A DNA stretch of 64,000 bases, taken from positions 279,753 through 343,752 of the forward strand of contig NZ_VJVZ01000005.1 of the NCBI RefSeq assembly GCF_007097145.1. The letters are read 5' to 3'. Every line of letters begins with the position of its first letter. The stretch's first letter is position 1. Shown one piece after another: positions 42,860 to 51,920 of the stretch. This stretch comes from Flavobacterium zepuense. GTDB taxonomy: Bacteria; Bacteroidota; Bacteroidia; Flavobacteriales; Flavobacteriaceae. A model generated the notes under the pieces. It made no database searches. It saw only the letters and a list, made by a program, of their open reading frames with translations, and was not told the origin of the DNA. The translations under genes were made by a program, and so were the position numbers.

Positions 42860-44353
42860 ATGGCTAAAAATATAGTAATTATAGGTTCAGGGTTCTCATC
42901 GTTAGCCGCAGCATGCTACCTTGCTCAGCAGGGTAACAGGGTTACCGTGTATGAAAAAAATGCCACGCCCGGTGGTAGGGCAAGACAGCTTAAAAAAGAG
43001 GGCTTTACATTTGATATGGGACCAACGTGGTACTGGATGCCCGATGTATTTGAACGCTTTTTTGCTGATTTTGGTAAAACACCGCAGAATTATTATAGTC
43101 TTACTAAGCTATCGCCCGCTTATAGGGTGTTTTTTGGTAAAGACGATTATGTAAATATAGCTGATAATATGCCGGATATAGCGGCAACTTTTGAGGGTAT
43201 AGAAAAAGGCAGCGGTGCCAGCCTTATAGAGTTTATGGATGAGGCCCGTAGCAATTATGATATTGCCATTAAAGATTTGGTGTACCGCCCGGGAGAATCA
43301 CCTTTAGAACTTGTTACTACACAAACGATGACAAGGGTAGGGCAGTTTTTAGGTAATATATCGCGAGATGTGCGTAAACGCTTTAAAAACAAGAAGCTGG
43401 TGCAGGTGCTGGAGTTTCCTGTATTATTTCTCGGCGCAAAGCCCAGCGATACGCCATCGTTTTACAGCTTTATGAATTACGCCGACTTTGGCCTTGGTAC
43501 CTGGCACCCTAAAGATGGTATGTTTAGTGTTGTGCAGGGTATGGTAAATTTAGCTAAAGAGCTGGGTGTTACCATTAAAACCAATGCCAATGTAACTAAA
43601 ATAGACGTAAGCCATGGTTCTGCCACTTCGCTTATGATTGATGGCAAAGCAGTTAAAGCTGATATTGTAGTATGTGGTGCTGATTACCACCACGGCGAAT
43701 CATTGCTTGATGAAGAGCACCGTAAGTATTCTGAAAAATATTGGGATAGCAAAACCTTTGCTCCATCATCGCTACTGTTTTATGTAGGCTTTGGCAAAAA
43801 GATTGAAAATGTAGAGCATCACAGTTTGTTTTTTGATACTGATTTTGATGTGCATGCAAGAGATATATATGATAACCCGCGTTGGCCCGATGAGCCTTTG
43901 TTCTACGCCAGTTTCCCATCTAAAACAGATGATAGCGCCGCACCGCAGGGGCAGGAGGCAGGAATATTTTTAATTCCGCTGGCACCGGGTATTGATGACA
44001 CGCCGGAACTTAGGGAACAGTATTTTCAAAAAATAATAACCCGCTTTGAAAATTTAACGGGGCAGCAGGTGCAACAGGATATTTTGTTTAAAGAATCGTT
44101 TTGTGTAAACGATTTTATAAAGGACTATAACTCCTATAAAGGAAACGCTTATGGGCTTGCTAACACCTTATGGCAAACCGCTTTTTTAAGACCTAAGCTT
44201 AAAAGTAGTAAGGTTAACAACTTGTACTTTACCGGACAGCTTACCGTACCGGGGCCTGGTGTGCCCCCGGCCCTTATTTCGGGCAAACTGGTTGCGGGAC
44301 TAATACAAAAACACACCAAACCAACTAAAGAACTTGTAACCCCAACCGTATGA
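42860..44353 (+). CDS. crtI: Phytoene desaturase CrtI
   Basis: 497 residues of the FAD-dependent carotenoid desaturase family: IGSGFSSLAAACYLAQQGNRVTVYEKN, FDMGPTWYWMPDVFE (the family P-loop after the dinucleotide motif), and the terminal LYFTGQLTVPGPGVPPALISGKL. It makes lycopene from phytoene. First gene of crtI-crtB-crtZ; crtB overlaps it by 4 bases. Confidence 0.96.
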   Translation: MAKNIVIIGSGFSSLAAACYLAQQGNRVTVYEKNATPGGRARQLKKEGFTFDMGPTWYWMPDVFERFFADFGKTPQNYYSLTKLSPAYRVFFGKDDYVNIADNMPDIAATFEGIEKGSGASLIEFMDEARSNYDIAIKDLVYRPGESPLELVTTQTMTRVGQFLGNISRDVRKRFKNKKLVQVLEFPVLFLGAKPSDTPSFYSFMNYADFGLGTWHPKDGMFSVVQGMVNLAKELGVTIKTNANVTKIDVSHGSATSLMIDGKAVKADIVVCGADYHHGESLLDEEHRKYSEKYWDSKTFAPSSLLFYVGFGKKIENVEHHSLFFDTDFDVHARDIYDNPRWPDEPLFYASFPSKTDDSAAPQGQEAGIFLIPLAPGIDDTPELREQYFQKIITRFENLTGQQVQQDILFKESFCVNDFIKDYNSYKGNAYGLANTLWQTAFLRPKLKSSKVNNLYFTGQLTVPGPGVPPALISGKLVAGLIQKHTKPTKELVTPTV

Positions 44354-45189
44354 AGTTAATTTTTGATAAGGTATCTTTTGAGTGTTGCCGCAGTGTAACG
44401 CGTGCCTACAGCACGTCGTTTTCTACGGCAGTAAAAATGCTTGCACCTGCCATACGGCAGGATATATATAATATTTACGGTTTTGTGCGCCTGGCCGATG
44501 AAATTGTAGACTCCTTTCATGATTATGATAAAGAGCGCCTTTTTGCACTGTTTGAAGTCGATCTTGATAATGCCTTACATAATGGTATAAGCCTTAACCC
44601 TGTGCTAAACGCGTTTCAGCATACGGTAAGGCAGTATAATATTCCGCGCGGTATGATAGATGCTTTTATGCATAGTATGAAACAGGACCTTGTTAAAAAA
44701 GAGTACACCACCTTTGCCGAGTATAACGAATACATTTACGGCAGTGCCGATGTTGTGGGCCTTATGTGCCTTAAGGTGTTTGTAAATAATGATGATGCCC
44801 GTTTTGAGGAGCTTAAAGCACCTGCAATGCGATTAGGGTCGGCGTTCCAAAAAGTTAACTTTCTGCGTGACCTCAAGGCCGATCTGGAAGGGTTGGAGCG
44901 TAATTACTTTCCGTCACTTAATCTTAACGAGATGAACGATGCCACTAAAAAGGCCATTATAGATGAAATTGAAGACGACCTGCACGAAGGGTATAAGGGT
45001 ATTGTAAAACTGCCTGCCGAAGCTAAATTTGGCGTGTATACGGCTTATGTATATTATAAAGCGTTACTTACCAAACTTAAAAATACACCGCCTTTAGAAA
45101 TTAAGAACAAGCGTATACGCGTTCCTGATTATCAAAAAGTAACCCTGTTGGCCAAATGCTATCTTGATTACCGTTTTAAATTTATTTAA
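44350..45189 (+). CDS. crtB: Phytoene/squalene synthase CrtB
   Basis: 279 residues: RAYSTSFSTAVKML at the start, the first DELxD-like motif as LADEIVDSF (aspartate-rich), YGSADVVGLMCLKVF, FQKVNFLRDLKADLEGLERNYFP (second aspartate-rich DLKAD). It joins two GGPP to phytoene. ATG overlaps the crtI stop by 4 bases, so they are cotranscribed. Confidence 0.95.
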   Translation: MKLIFDKVSFECCRSVTRAYSTSFSTAVKMLAPAIRQDIYNIYGFVRLADEIVDSFHDYDKERLFALFEVDLDNALHNGISLNPVLNAFQHTVRQYNIPRGMIDAFMHSMKQDLVKKEYTTFAEYNEYIYGSADVVGLMCLKVFVNNDDARFEELKAPAMRLGSAFQKVNFLRDLKADLEGLERNYFPSLNLNEMNDATKKAIIDEIEDDLHEGYKGIVKLPAEAKFGVYTAYVYYKALLTKLKNTPPLEIKNKRIRVPDYQKVTLLAKCYLDYRFKFI

Positions 45190-45199
45190 TTTTACAGTT

Positions 45200-45643
45200 A
45201 TGTGGCTTTATATAGTAGTTTTTTTGCTCACTTTTTGCATGATGGAGTTTATGGCGTGGTTTACTCATAAATACATTATGCATGGTTTTTTGTGGCATCT
45301 GCACGCCGATCATCACCGTAAAGATCACGACTCGTGGTTTGAGCGTAACGATACCTTTTTTATATTTTATGCCGTAATAAGTATTGGCTTTTTCCTGCTA
45401 TGGCAGTATGATATTTTAAGCATTGGCCTTGCCATTGGCCTGGGTATTTTTGCCTACGGGCTTACTTATTTTTTAGTACATGACATTTTTATACATCAAC
45501 GCTTTAAAATATTCCGCAATGCTACCAGCCGTTACGGCAAAGCGGTACGACGTGCCCACAAAATGCACCACAAGCATTTAGGTAAAGACCAGGGCGAATG
45601 TTTTGGTATGCTGTTGTTTCCTCTTAAATATTTTAAGAAGTAG
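45200..45643 (+). CDS. crtZ: Beta-carotene hydroxylase CrtZ
   Basis: I start at ATG 45200 (MWLYIVVFLLTFCMMEFMAW); the frame is open from 45164 inside crtB. 147 residues, membrane protein with the histidine-rich di-iron motifs HKYIMHGFLWHLHADHH, HDIFIHQR and HKMHHKH. It hydroxylates beta-carotene to zeaxanthin. A lycopene cyclase (crtY/crtYcd) is not visible here. Confidence 0.94.
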   Translation: MWLYIVVFLLTFCMMEFMAWFTHKYIMHGFLWHLHADHHRKDHDSWFERNDTFFIFYAVISIGFFLLWQYDILSIGLAIGLGIFAYGLTYFLVHDIFIHQRFKIFRNATSRYGKAVRRAHKMHHKHLGKDQGECFGMLLFPLKYFKK

Positions 45644-45702
45644 GGTTAGTAAAATACTTTAAAATTATTGAATAAAAGAGTCTGTTCAAATATGCTTTAA
45701 AC

Positions 45703-45737
45703 AAAATTCCCCTTAGCATTACACTATGGGGAATTTT
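45703..45737. terminator. Bidirectional terminator between crtZ and the DUF4252 cluster
   Basis: AAAATTCCCC (45703-45712) and GGGGAATTTT (45728-45737), 10-bp stem with T-run. Confidence 0.75.
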
Positions 45738-45761
45738 TATTTGAAACCTAAACTAACTCCG

Positions 45762-46304
45762 TTATTGTTTGCTTTTTACTAACTGCTCCAGTGGTTTAAA
45801 CTGCTCGGCATTAATGCCGGTTTTCTGAATCATAGATGCAATCGTCATCACAGTATTAGGTGTTATGTTATCGCCTGTTATGCGGATAACCCCAAAGCCA
45901 GTCTCCGGTTGCTGTGCATACACCACAAACTCATCTATCTTATCACCTTCGCCTTTAGTATTTATAGAAGCCACTACGCCATTAGCATTTATTTTAACCA
46001 ATGGTTCGTAGCCATCGGTTTTTAAAATGCCTTTAGCAGACGTAGATTCGCTCTCAAAAGCAGCCTTATTATCTTTAGTAGCTTTAAACACCAGTACATT
46101 AATACCTTTTATGGCATCTATGGCCTCACGCTCTTCCGCGGTAAATTTAGTAGCCTTATTTTTAAGGATACTTGGCGATGCATCAATAGCTATAAAATTT
46201 GGCGCATCTGCCTTTTCTACCAGGTATTTTTGCATGGAGGGCTCGCTGCTACAAGAAACAAAAGATAGGGCTGCGGCTGTAAGTAACATTAAAATTCTGA
46301 TCAT
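45762..46304 (-). CDS. DUF4252 lipoprotein
   Basis: 180 residues, lipoprotein signal (MIRILMLLTAAALSFVSC, Cys18). DUF4252 features: EAIDAIKGINVLVFKATKDN, YEPLVKINANGVVASINTKGE and FGVIRITGDNITPNTVMTIASM. This is the most divergent of three tandem DUF4252 genes (45762, 46310, 46886), ending the ECF sigma cluster. Function unknown; such proteins sit beside ECF sigma/anti-sigma pairs in Bacteroidota. Confidence 0.85.
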   Translation of the reverse strand: MIRILMLLTAAALSFVSCSSEPSMQKYLVEKADAPNFIAIDASPSILKNKATKFTAEEREAIDAIKGINVLVFKATKDNKAAFESESTSAKGILKTDGYEPLVKINANGVVASINTKGEGDKIDEFVVYAQQPETGFGVIRITGDNITPNTVMTIASMIQKTGINAEQFKPLEQLVKSKQ

Positions 46305-46309
46305 GAGGC

Positions 46310-46834
46310 TTATTTTTTAGCTGCTTTTTTAAGTTCCTTGCCACCCGGCAGGTTCATTTTATCGGTAAGGACACTTAGGTCGGCCAGGTCAAAACTACCG
46401 GTTAACGAAAGCAATACCGTGTTGTTTTTAGGGCCTGTGCCATCTACAAACATAAGTAATTCTTTTACCTGAGATGCCGTAGCGCCCGATTTTACAAATA
46501 TCTTTACACTGTTGCCACCGTCGTTTATGCGCATAAGCTCATCAAGCGGGTGCGCTTTTAAATAAGTATCTACCGTGGCTTTCATGTCCTTACTGTATTT
46601 AGCACTTTCGGTGGTAAACACCTTAAGGTTTTCCAGCTTTTTAACCAGGTTAAGGTACTGTTGGGCATCTTTATCTTTTGCATCCAGCTTCATTTCGCCC
46701 ATAAGCTGAAACATTTTTTTAGTCACTATTACCGATGTGATCTCCGGCCTGTCTTCATACTTTTCAAATGCCGACTGGGCAAAGATCAGTGTGGGTAAAA
46801 AGGTAAACATTAAAGCTATTATAAACTTTTTCAT
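46310..46834 (-). CDS. DUF4252 exported protein
   Basis: I start at ATG 46834 (MKKFIIALMFTFLPTLIFAQ); the frame extends to 46885. 174 residues with signal peptide and the DUF4252 core (ENLKVFTTESAKYSKDMKATVD, PLDELMRINDGGNSVKIFVKSG, LLSLTGSFDLADLSVLTDKMNLPGG). Strongly similar to the next gene (46886), hence a local duplication. Confidence 0.85.
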   Translation of the reverse strand: MKKFIIALMFTFLPTLIFAQSAFEKYEDRPEITSVIVTKKMFQLMGEMKLDAKDKDAQQYLNLVKKLENLKVFTTESAKYSKDMKATVDTYLKAHPLDELMRINDGGNSVKIFVKSGATASQVKELLMFVDGTGPKNNTVLLSLTGSFDLADLSVLTDKMNLPGGKELKKAAKK

Positions 46835-46885
46835 TATTTCTGATTGTAAGTATATTAAATATTCTTTGTTTTTGGTGTGCTGCAA

Positions 46886-47392
46886 TTATTTAGAACCTTT
46901 TGGCCCTTTAGGCCCCTTAAATCCTTTTAGGTTTTTAAGGTCGTTAAGGTTAATGTTGCCGGTAAACGATACCAGTACCACATTTTTATCATCAATGTCC
47001 TGTATAAAAACCAGCCCTTCGGTAATCAGGTTTGCATCGCCACCCTGGTTTACATATATTTTAATCTTGTTGTTTTTTTCGTTAATGCTCATCAATTCTT
47101 CAAGCGGTTTAGCTTTAAGATAATCAGCAACCGCAGTGGTAATTTCTTTACGGTACTTTTTTTCAGATGTTGTAAACACCTTTAGGCTTTGTATGTTTTT
47201 AACCTGGTTAAGCATCTGTTGTGTACTGTCATCATCTTCAGATGTTTCCAGTCCGCCTATCATTTTAAACATATCGCCGCTAATAGATACGGCCTCAATG
47301 CCCTCTACATCATTAAATTTATCAAAGGCAGATTGTGCAAAGGTTACAGCAGGCAAAGCTGCTACAAGTAGGGTGATTATAAACTTTTTCAT
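46886..47392 (-). CDS. DUF4252 exported protein
   Basis: 168 residues with signal peptide (MKKFIITLLVAALPAVTFAQSAFDKFNDVEG). DUF4252 core: QSLKVFTTSEKKYRKEITTAV, PLEELMSINEKNNKIKIYVNQGG, LVSFTGNINLNDLKNLKGFKGPKGPKGSK, ending in a GPK repeat. Same layout as the 46310 gene. Lies 5 bases after the anti-sigma-like gene. Confidence 0.85.
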   Translation of the reverse strand: MKKFIITLLVAALPAVTFAQSAFDKFNDVEGIEAVSISGDMFKMIGGLETSEDDDSTQQMLNQVKNIQSLKVFTTSEKKYRKEITTAVADYLKAKPLEELMSINEKNNKIKIYVNQGGDANLITEGLVFIQDIDDKNVVLVSFTGNINLNDLKNLKGFKGPKGPKGSK

Positions 47393-47397
47393 GGTTA

Positions 47398-47844
47398 TTA
47401 GTCTTTAAAAATTGTTTTTCTTGATTGTTCGTATTCTCCTAAGTAATTCATGCTGCTTACGCCCACATTAACATTTTTAGATACCATGTTGAGCGCTTTT
47501 TGCGTTTCCTTAAAGGCAGTTTCAGGATCGTTGTAAGTGCCCAGTTCCTCCGGATTACTGGTAGGCTGGCTAATGTTAAACCAGGTAAGCATACCGGCCA
47601 TAAGCACAAGGCTTGCTGCTACAGATAGCCATTTACCATAATGTTTTTTGGTTTTTAGCGGTACCTGCTTATCAAACTTTTGTGTGGCCTGGTTGGCAAA
47701 GTACCCAAACATAGGCCTGTACTGCTCCAGGTGTGGCGCCACATCCGGTAAAGAAAAGTAAGCCTTAAGCTCTTTTTCTTCGGCAATACTGGTTTCTGCA
47801 TCAAAGTACTTTTCCAGTAGTTGTTCAATTATTTTTAATTCCAT
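47398..47844 (-). CDS. Anti-sigma-factor-like single-pass membrane protein
   Basis: 148 residues. N-terminal part (~1-65) with MELKIIEQLLEKYFDAETSIAEEKELKAYFS, a zinc-finger-less anti-sigma N-terminal helix pattern, one membrane helix (WLSVAASLVLMAGMLTWF, about residues 81-99) and a short periplasmic tail. It overlaps the sigma gene by 20 bases. Inferred to hold the sigma factor and release it on envelope signals. Confidence 0.8.
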   Translation of the reverse strand: MELKIIEQLLEKYFDAETSIAEEKELKAYFSLPDVAPHLEQYRPMFGYFANQATQKFDKQVPLKTKKHYGKWLSVAASLVLMAGMLTWFNISQPTSNPEELGTYNDPETAFKETQKALNMVSKNVNVGVSSMNYLGEYEQSRKTIFKD

Positions 47845-48340
47845 AGCTGTGTGTTTTTGTCAATTCTTCTCTTAATGTTTTCCTTGCCCTGGATAGTGCC
47901 ACCCTAACGGCGGTTTCGTTCATATCCATAATCTTGGCGATCTCTTCAAACTCATACTGCTCTATATCGCGCATTTGCAGTATTAGCTTTTGCTGTTCGG
48001 GCAATGTTTGCATTATCTTTTCTGCCCAGCTCCAGCTATCACGATCTTCTTCTTGTTGCTGCAGGCCTGCCTGCCTGTCAGTATAGTTAGAATGTACAAT
48101 GCGCATTTCGCTGGCCTGTTTGCTCTTAAGCCTGTCCAGGGAGTAATTCTTGGTTATGGTCATGGCCAGGGCTTCTACACTATTATAAGTGCCAAGTTTT
48201 TCCCTGTTGTTCCATAATTTAACCAGCACCTCCTGGGTGGCGTCCTCCGCTTCTTCGGTACTTACAAGCAGCCGTTTGGCAAGCCTGAAGACCCGGTCTT
48301 TAAACGGGGAGATGGTTTTTATAAACTCCGCCTGGTTCAT
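47825..48340 (-). CDS. ECF-type RNA polymerase sigma factor
   Basis: 171 residues of an ECF sigma-70: region 2 with FRLAKRLLVSTEEAEDATQEVLVKLWNNREKL and DRLKSKQASEM; region 4 with LPEQQKLILQMRDIEQYEFEEIAKIMDMNETAVRVALSRARKTLREEL. First gene of a group with the anti-sigma-like protein and three DUF4252 genes. Divergent from the S41 peptidase gene (48444). Confidence 0.95.
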   Translation of the reverse strand: MNQAEFIKTISPFKDRVFRLAKRLLVSTEEAEDATQEVLVKLWNNREKLGTYNSVEALAMTITKNYSLDRLKSKQASEMRIVHSNYTDRQAGLQQQEEDRDSWSWAEKIMQTLPEQQKLILQMRDIEQYEFEEIAKIMDMNETAVRVALSRARKTLREELTKTHSYGIKNN

Positions 48341-48443
48341 TGGTTTGTTATTGGTTTATAAAAGGAAGACGAATACTGATATTTTTTGTTACAAAGAATA
48401 TTAAAAATATTTAAATTTACGTTTTATATATAAAAACTGCTAA

Positions 48444-49895
48444 ATGAAAAAAGTATCACTATTGTTGTTTTCCCTTATTATTGGGGCGTTTGTACTGTAT
48501 AGCTGCGAAGATGAAGATGATAATGCCGTACCTGTAAACGACTTTATTTGGAAGGGATTAAACCTGTATTACCTATGGCAGGAAGAAATTCCTAACCTTG
48601 CCGATAATAAATTTGGTAACCAGGCACAGTTAAATAGTTTTTTAACTGCTTATAGCCCCGAGGAACTTTTTGAAAGCCTTTTATACCAGCGCGGCGTTGT
48701 AGACCGGTGGAGTGTGATATTTTCTGACTTTCATGTTTTAGAGGATGCCTTGCAGGGTGTTGCCAAGAGTACCGGTGCCGAGTTTGGCCTGATATATACT
48801 GATGCGTCTGAAACTACGGTTATGGGATATGTGCGCTACATATTGCCCAACAGTGATGCTGCATCTAAAGATATACAAAGGGGCGATATTTTTTATGCGG
48901 TAAATGGTACTACACTTACGGCAGATAACTATCGCGAATTGTTAAACCAAGACTCTTATACCCTTAATTTTGCAGATTTAAGCAATGGTGTTTTAACCCC
49001 TAACGGACAGCAGGTAACTCTTACTAAGACAGAATATGCAGAGAATCCTGTTTATAAAACTGAGGTAATTAATGAGGGTAGCCACACAATAGGCTATCTT
49101 ATGTACAACGGTTTTTACAGCAATTATGATACAGACCTTAATAATGCTTTCGGGACTTTAAAAAATGCAGGTGTTACCGATCTTGTGTTAGATTTAAGGT
49201 ATAATGGAGGAGGATCTGTACAAACAGCCACCTCTCTTGCCAGTATGATTACGGGCCAGTTTATGGGGCAAACTTTTGCGAGCGAGCAATGGAATGCTAA
49301 ATTACAGGCTTATTATGAGGGTAATAACCCTTCGGCGCTTATAAATAAGTTTGATATGAGGCTTGCCGATGGTAGCGGCACACTTTTAAACAGCCTTAAC
49401 CTTAGTAAGGTTTATATACTTACCACACAAAGTACAGCATCGGCCAGCGAACTGGTTATTAACTGCCTTAAGCCGTATATTACTGTGGTTACAATTGGCG
49501 ATACAACTACGGGTAAGAATGTAGGTTCGGTTACTTTATATGATTCACCTGATTATACTGCTAACGGGCGTAGTGGCAGCCATACTTATGCCATGCAGCC
49601 TATAGTGCTTAAAATAGTAAACAAAGATGGCTTTGGCGATTATAGCAACGGTATAGCTGCCGATGTGCACCTTGATGAAGACCTTGAAAATATGGGCGTT
49701 TTAGGCCAGCCTACAGAACCTTACTTTGCCGCTGCTATAAGCCAGATAACTGCAAACGACAGGAAATGGCCCGGCACGCCAAGATATGTTCGCAAACACT
49801 TTAAAGACTCTAAAAGCATGCAGCGTTTTGGTACAGAGATGTATATAGAGCATCTGCCAACCGGTTCGCAAGGTTTAAAAAGAAATTTACAGTAA
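48444..49895 (+). CDS. S41-family C-terminal processing peptidase, lipoprotein
   Basis: 483 residues, lipoprotein signal (MKKVSLLLFSLIIGAFVLYSC, Cys21). PDZ-like part with IQRGDIFYAVNGTTLTADNYREL, then the S41 core: HTIGYLMYNGF, LVLDLRYNGGGSVQTA, STASASELVINCLKPY with catalytic Ser, and IGDTTTGKNVGSV with Lys. It cleaves C termini of exported proteins; target unknown. Divergent from the ECF sigma gene. Confidence 0.92.
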   Translation: MKKVSLLLFSLIIGAFVLYSCEDEDDNAVPVNDFIWKGLNLYYLWQEEIPNLADNKFGNQAQLNSFLTAYSPEELFESLLYQRGVVDRWSVIFSDFHVLEDALQGVAKSTGAEFGLIYTDASETTVMGYVRYILPNSDAASKDIQRGDIFYAVNGTTLTADNYRELLNQDSYTLNFADLSNGVLTPNGQQVTLTKTEYAENPVYKTEVINEGSHTIGYLMYNGFYSNYDTDLNNAFGTLKNAGVTDLVLDLRYNGGGSVQTATSLASMITGQFMGQTFASEQWNAKLQAYYEGNNPSALINKFDMRLADGSGTLLNSLNLSKVYILTTQSTASASELVINCLKPYITVVTIGDTTTGKNVGSVTLYDSPDYTANGRSGSHTYAMQPIVLKIVNKDGFGDYSNGIAADVHLDEDLENMGVLGQPTEPYFAAAISQITANDRKWPGTPRYVRKHFKDSKSMQRFGTEMYIEHLPTGSQGLKRNLQ

Positions 49896-49897
49896 CA

Positions 49898-49924
49898 AAA
49901 AATGCTCCCAATCGGAGCATTTTT
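49898..49924. terminator. Bidirectional terminator after the S41 peptidase
   Basis: AAAAATGCTCC (49898-49908) and GGAGCATTTTT (49914-49924), 11-bp stem, T-run on the plus strand and A-run on the other side. Confidence 0.85.
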
Positions 49925-49948
49925 TTTTGATATTTATATAGTGTAAGA

Positions 49949-50791
49949 TTAAAGATCTCTCTTTTTAAGTATACGGTAAGAGAGTAATAAAAATATAATT
50001 GCCCAGGATAAAGCAATAACAACATTGTACCAATGCACCCCATAATCTTTAGGTACGGCAACACCTTGCTGCACAGCCCCCTCTATAGCTTTATACGCTT
50101 TAAAACGAGTGAATGGCTCTACAACTAAATTGCTTATAGAGGTAAGCGGGAAGAAATCAGCTACGCGCGAGGTTGCTTCAGATGAATGGAATACAAGCCA
50201 CCTAAGCAACCCGTAAACAATGCCTTCTGCTATGTAACAAACCAGTATAAAGCCAAGGGCAAAAGCCGATCTTTTTACCAGGATACCTGCAAAAAGGCAG
50301 AATGAAAAGAATGCAAACAGGTTAACAAAATAGGCAGCAAGGTAAATCATATCCGAAAATACAATGGAAGCTTCTGTGTAAGCAGAGAAGCTATATCCCA
50401 GTATGAGTGACATTAAAAAAATAAAGAGGGTAGAGGCACCTGCAAAAAGCACTACCGTAAGCGTTTTAGACTGCATAAACTCTTTTTTGCTCATACCGTC
50501 TATAAGGTTTTGCTTTAAAGTGCTATACGTATATTCGTTAGCCATCATTGACACGATTACTATAGCCAGGAAAAATTTAAGATACATGGCTACATAAGTA
50601 TTAAAGTGCCAGATATACGGAAAGTTGAAAATTCCCTGCTCGGCAAGTTTTATCTCAAAGCCAAAAATCTCAAATTTAATAGAGGCTATTAATGCAATAA
50701 AAGACAGGATTATAAAGTAAGAAAGTATAAGTATTTTGCTCGCCCTGTTTCTCCATAATTTTTGGAGTTCGATGCTTATAAGTCGTTTCAT
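49949..50791 (-). CDS. ABC transporter permease
   Basis: 280 residues, six predicted membrane helices, beginning MKRLISIELQKLWRNRASKI, the ABC-2 type permease layout, with FLLLSYRILKKRDL at the end. It partners the ATPase at 50800 (8-base gap). Substrate unknown; this ABC-2/bacitracin-like type often serves in lipid, antibiotic or gliding-related export. Confidence 0.88.
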   Translation of the reverse strand: MKRLISIELQKLWRNRASKILILSYFIILSFIALIASIKFEIFGFEIKLAEQGIFNFPYIWHFNTYVAMYLKFFLAIVIVSMMANEYTYSTLKQNLIDGMSKKEFMQSKTLTVVLFAGASTLFIFLMSLILGYSFSAYTEASIVFSDMIYLAAYFVNLFAFFSFCLFAGILVKRSAFALGFILVCYIAEGIVYGLLRWLVFHSSEATSRVADFFPLTSISNLVVEPFTRFKAYKAIEGAVQQGVAVPKDYGVHWYNVVIALSWAIIFLLLSYRILKKRDL

Positions 50792-50799
50792 GGTGTGGT

Positions 50800-51705
50800 T
50801 TAGTTTTCGGGTTGGTTAGATGTTAACTGGATAAACTGCTCTTCAAGGCTGTTTTTACGTTTTACAAGGTAGCTAAGGCATATGCCATTATCAAACAGGT
50901 AGCGGTTAAGCTCGCCAGCCTCAAGTGTACCCTTTAAGTATACGGTTACTTTGCCATCGTTCAGCTTAATAGTGCTAACCGACGGGTGCTGAGCCAAAAG
51001 ATTTTCCAGTTTAGCATTATCATCACTCTGTAATTCAAAAAAGCCTTCGCTGTTTATCATTCCATCTACCGTACCGGTATAAAGCACTACACCTTTGCGC
51101 ATTACTACTACGTGGCTGCATACTTTTTCTACTTCATCTAATAAATGCGATGCTAATAATATAGTAGTTCCCTGTGCCGCTATAAGCTTAATGATTTCGC
51201 GTATTTTGTGTATACCCTGAGGGTCAAGTCCATTTGTAGGCTCATCTAAAATAAGAATTTCAGGATCGTTAAGCAGGGCAGAGGCTATAGCCAGCCTTTG
51301 TTTCATACCCAATGAAAAGGTGCGGAATTTACTGTCCTTACGTTCGGACAGGCCTACAACCTCAAGCTTTTCATCTATTTTACTAAATGGTACACCTTTT
51401 ATTTCGCATACCAGTTTTAGGTTTTGGTACGCTGTCATGTACGGGTAAAAATTAGGACGCTCTATAATTGCACCTACTTTTTTTAGGGCTTCATGCGTTT
51501 CCAGCCTGCCGTTAAACCAGCTGTAATTGCCGCCGGTTTTGTTTACTACGCTCAAAATGATACCCAGAGTGGTACTTTTACCACTACCGTTGGGGCCTAA
51601 AATGCCGTATACATTTCCCTTCTGTATTTCAAAAGAAACGTTGTTAACGGCGTGAATTTTGCCAAATTTTTTGTGCAGGCCGTTAATAGATAAGATGGTT
51701 TCCAA
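50800..51705 (-). CDS. ABC transporter ATP-binding protein
   Basis: 301 residues: Walker A GPNGSGKSTTLGI (~37-50), signature FSLGMKQRLAIASALL, Walker B EILILDEPTNGLDPQG, and His switch ASHLLDEVEK. First gene of an ATPase-permease pair on the minus strand. The C-terminal ~80 residues form the usual accessory region of this family. Confidence 0.95.
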   Translation of the reverse strand: METILSINGLHKKFGKIHAVNNVSFEIQKGNVYGILGPNGSGKSTTLGIILSVVNKTGGNYSWFNGRLETHEALKKVGAIIERPNFYPYMTAYQNLKLVCEIKGVPFSKIDEKLEVVGLSERKDSKFRTFSLGMKQRLAIASALLNDPEILILDEPTNGLDPQGIHKIREIIKLIAAQGTTILLASHLLDEVEKVCSHVVVMRKGVVLYTGTVDGMINSEGFFELQSDDNAKLENLLAQHPSVSTIKLNDGKVTVYLKGTLEAGELNRYLFDNGICLSYLVKRKNSLEEQFIQLTSNQPEN

Positions 51706-51798
51706 AGTGTTATTTTTAGTTGGTTCTTATAAGTTAGACGAGAACCTTTAACATTTGTTACCAAGCAGAGCAAAATTTGTAAAATCAAAAAATCAACT

Positions 51799-51898
51799 CA
51801 AAATCCAAAAGTGAAATATTAGCTTTTTTACGGCCAAAAATAGGTAAAAAAGAAGGTGTTTTTAACGCAACTCGAAATCCGAAAGTGAAATATTAGCG
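51799..51898 (+). repeat. Dispersed ~100 bp element, copy A
   Basis: Holds CCAAAAGTGAAATATTAG at 51805-51822 and again (CCGAAAGTGAAATATTAG) at 51879-51896, with GTGTTTTTAACGCAACTC between. Inverted homologue at 55806-55905. Lies in the gap between the ATPase gene and the 51921 gene. Confidence 0.75.
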
Positions 51899-51920
51899 TT
51901 AAATTCTGATTTCTGAACAA

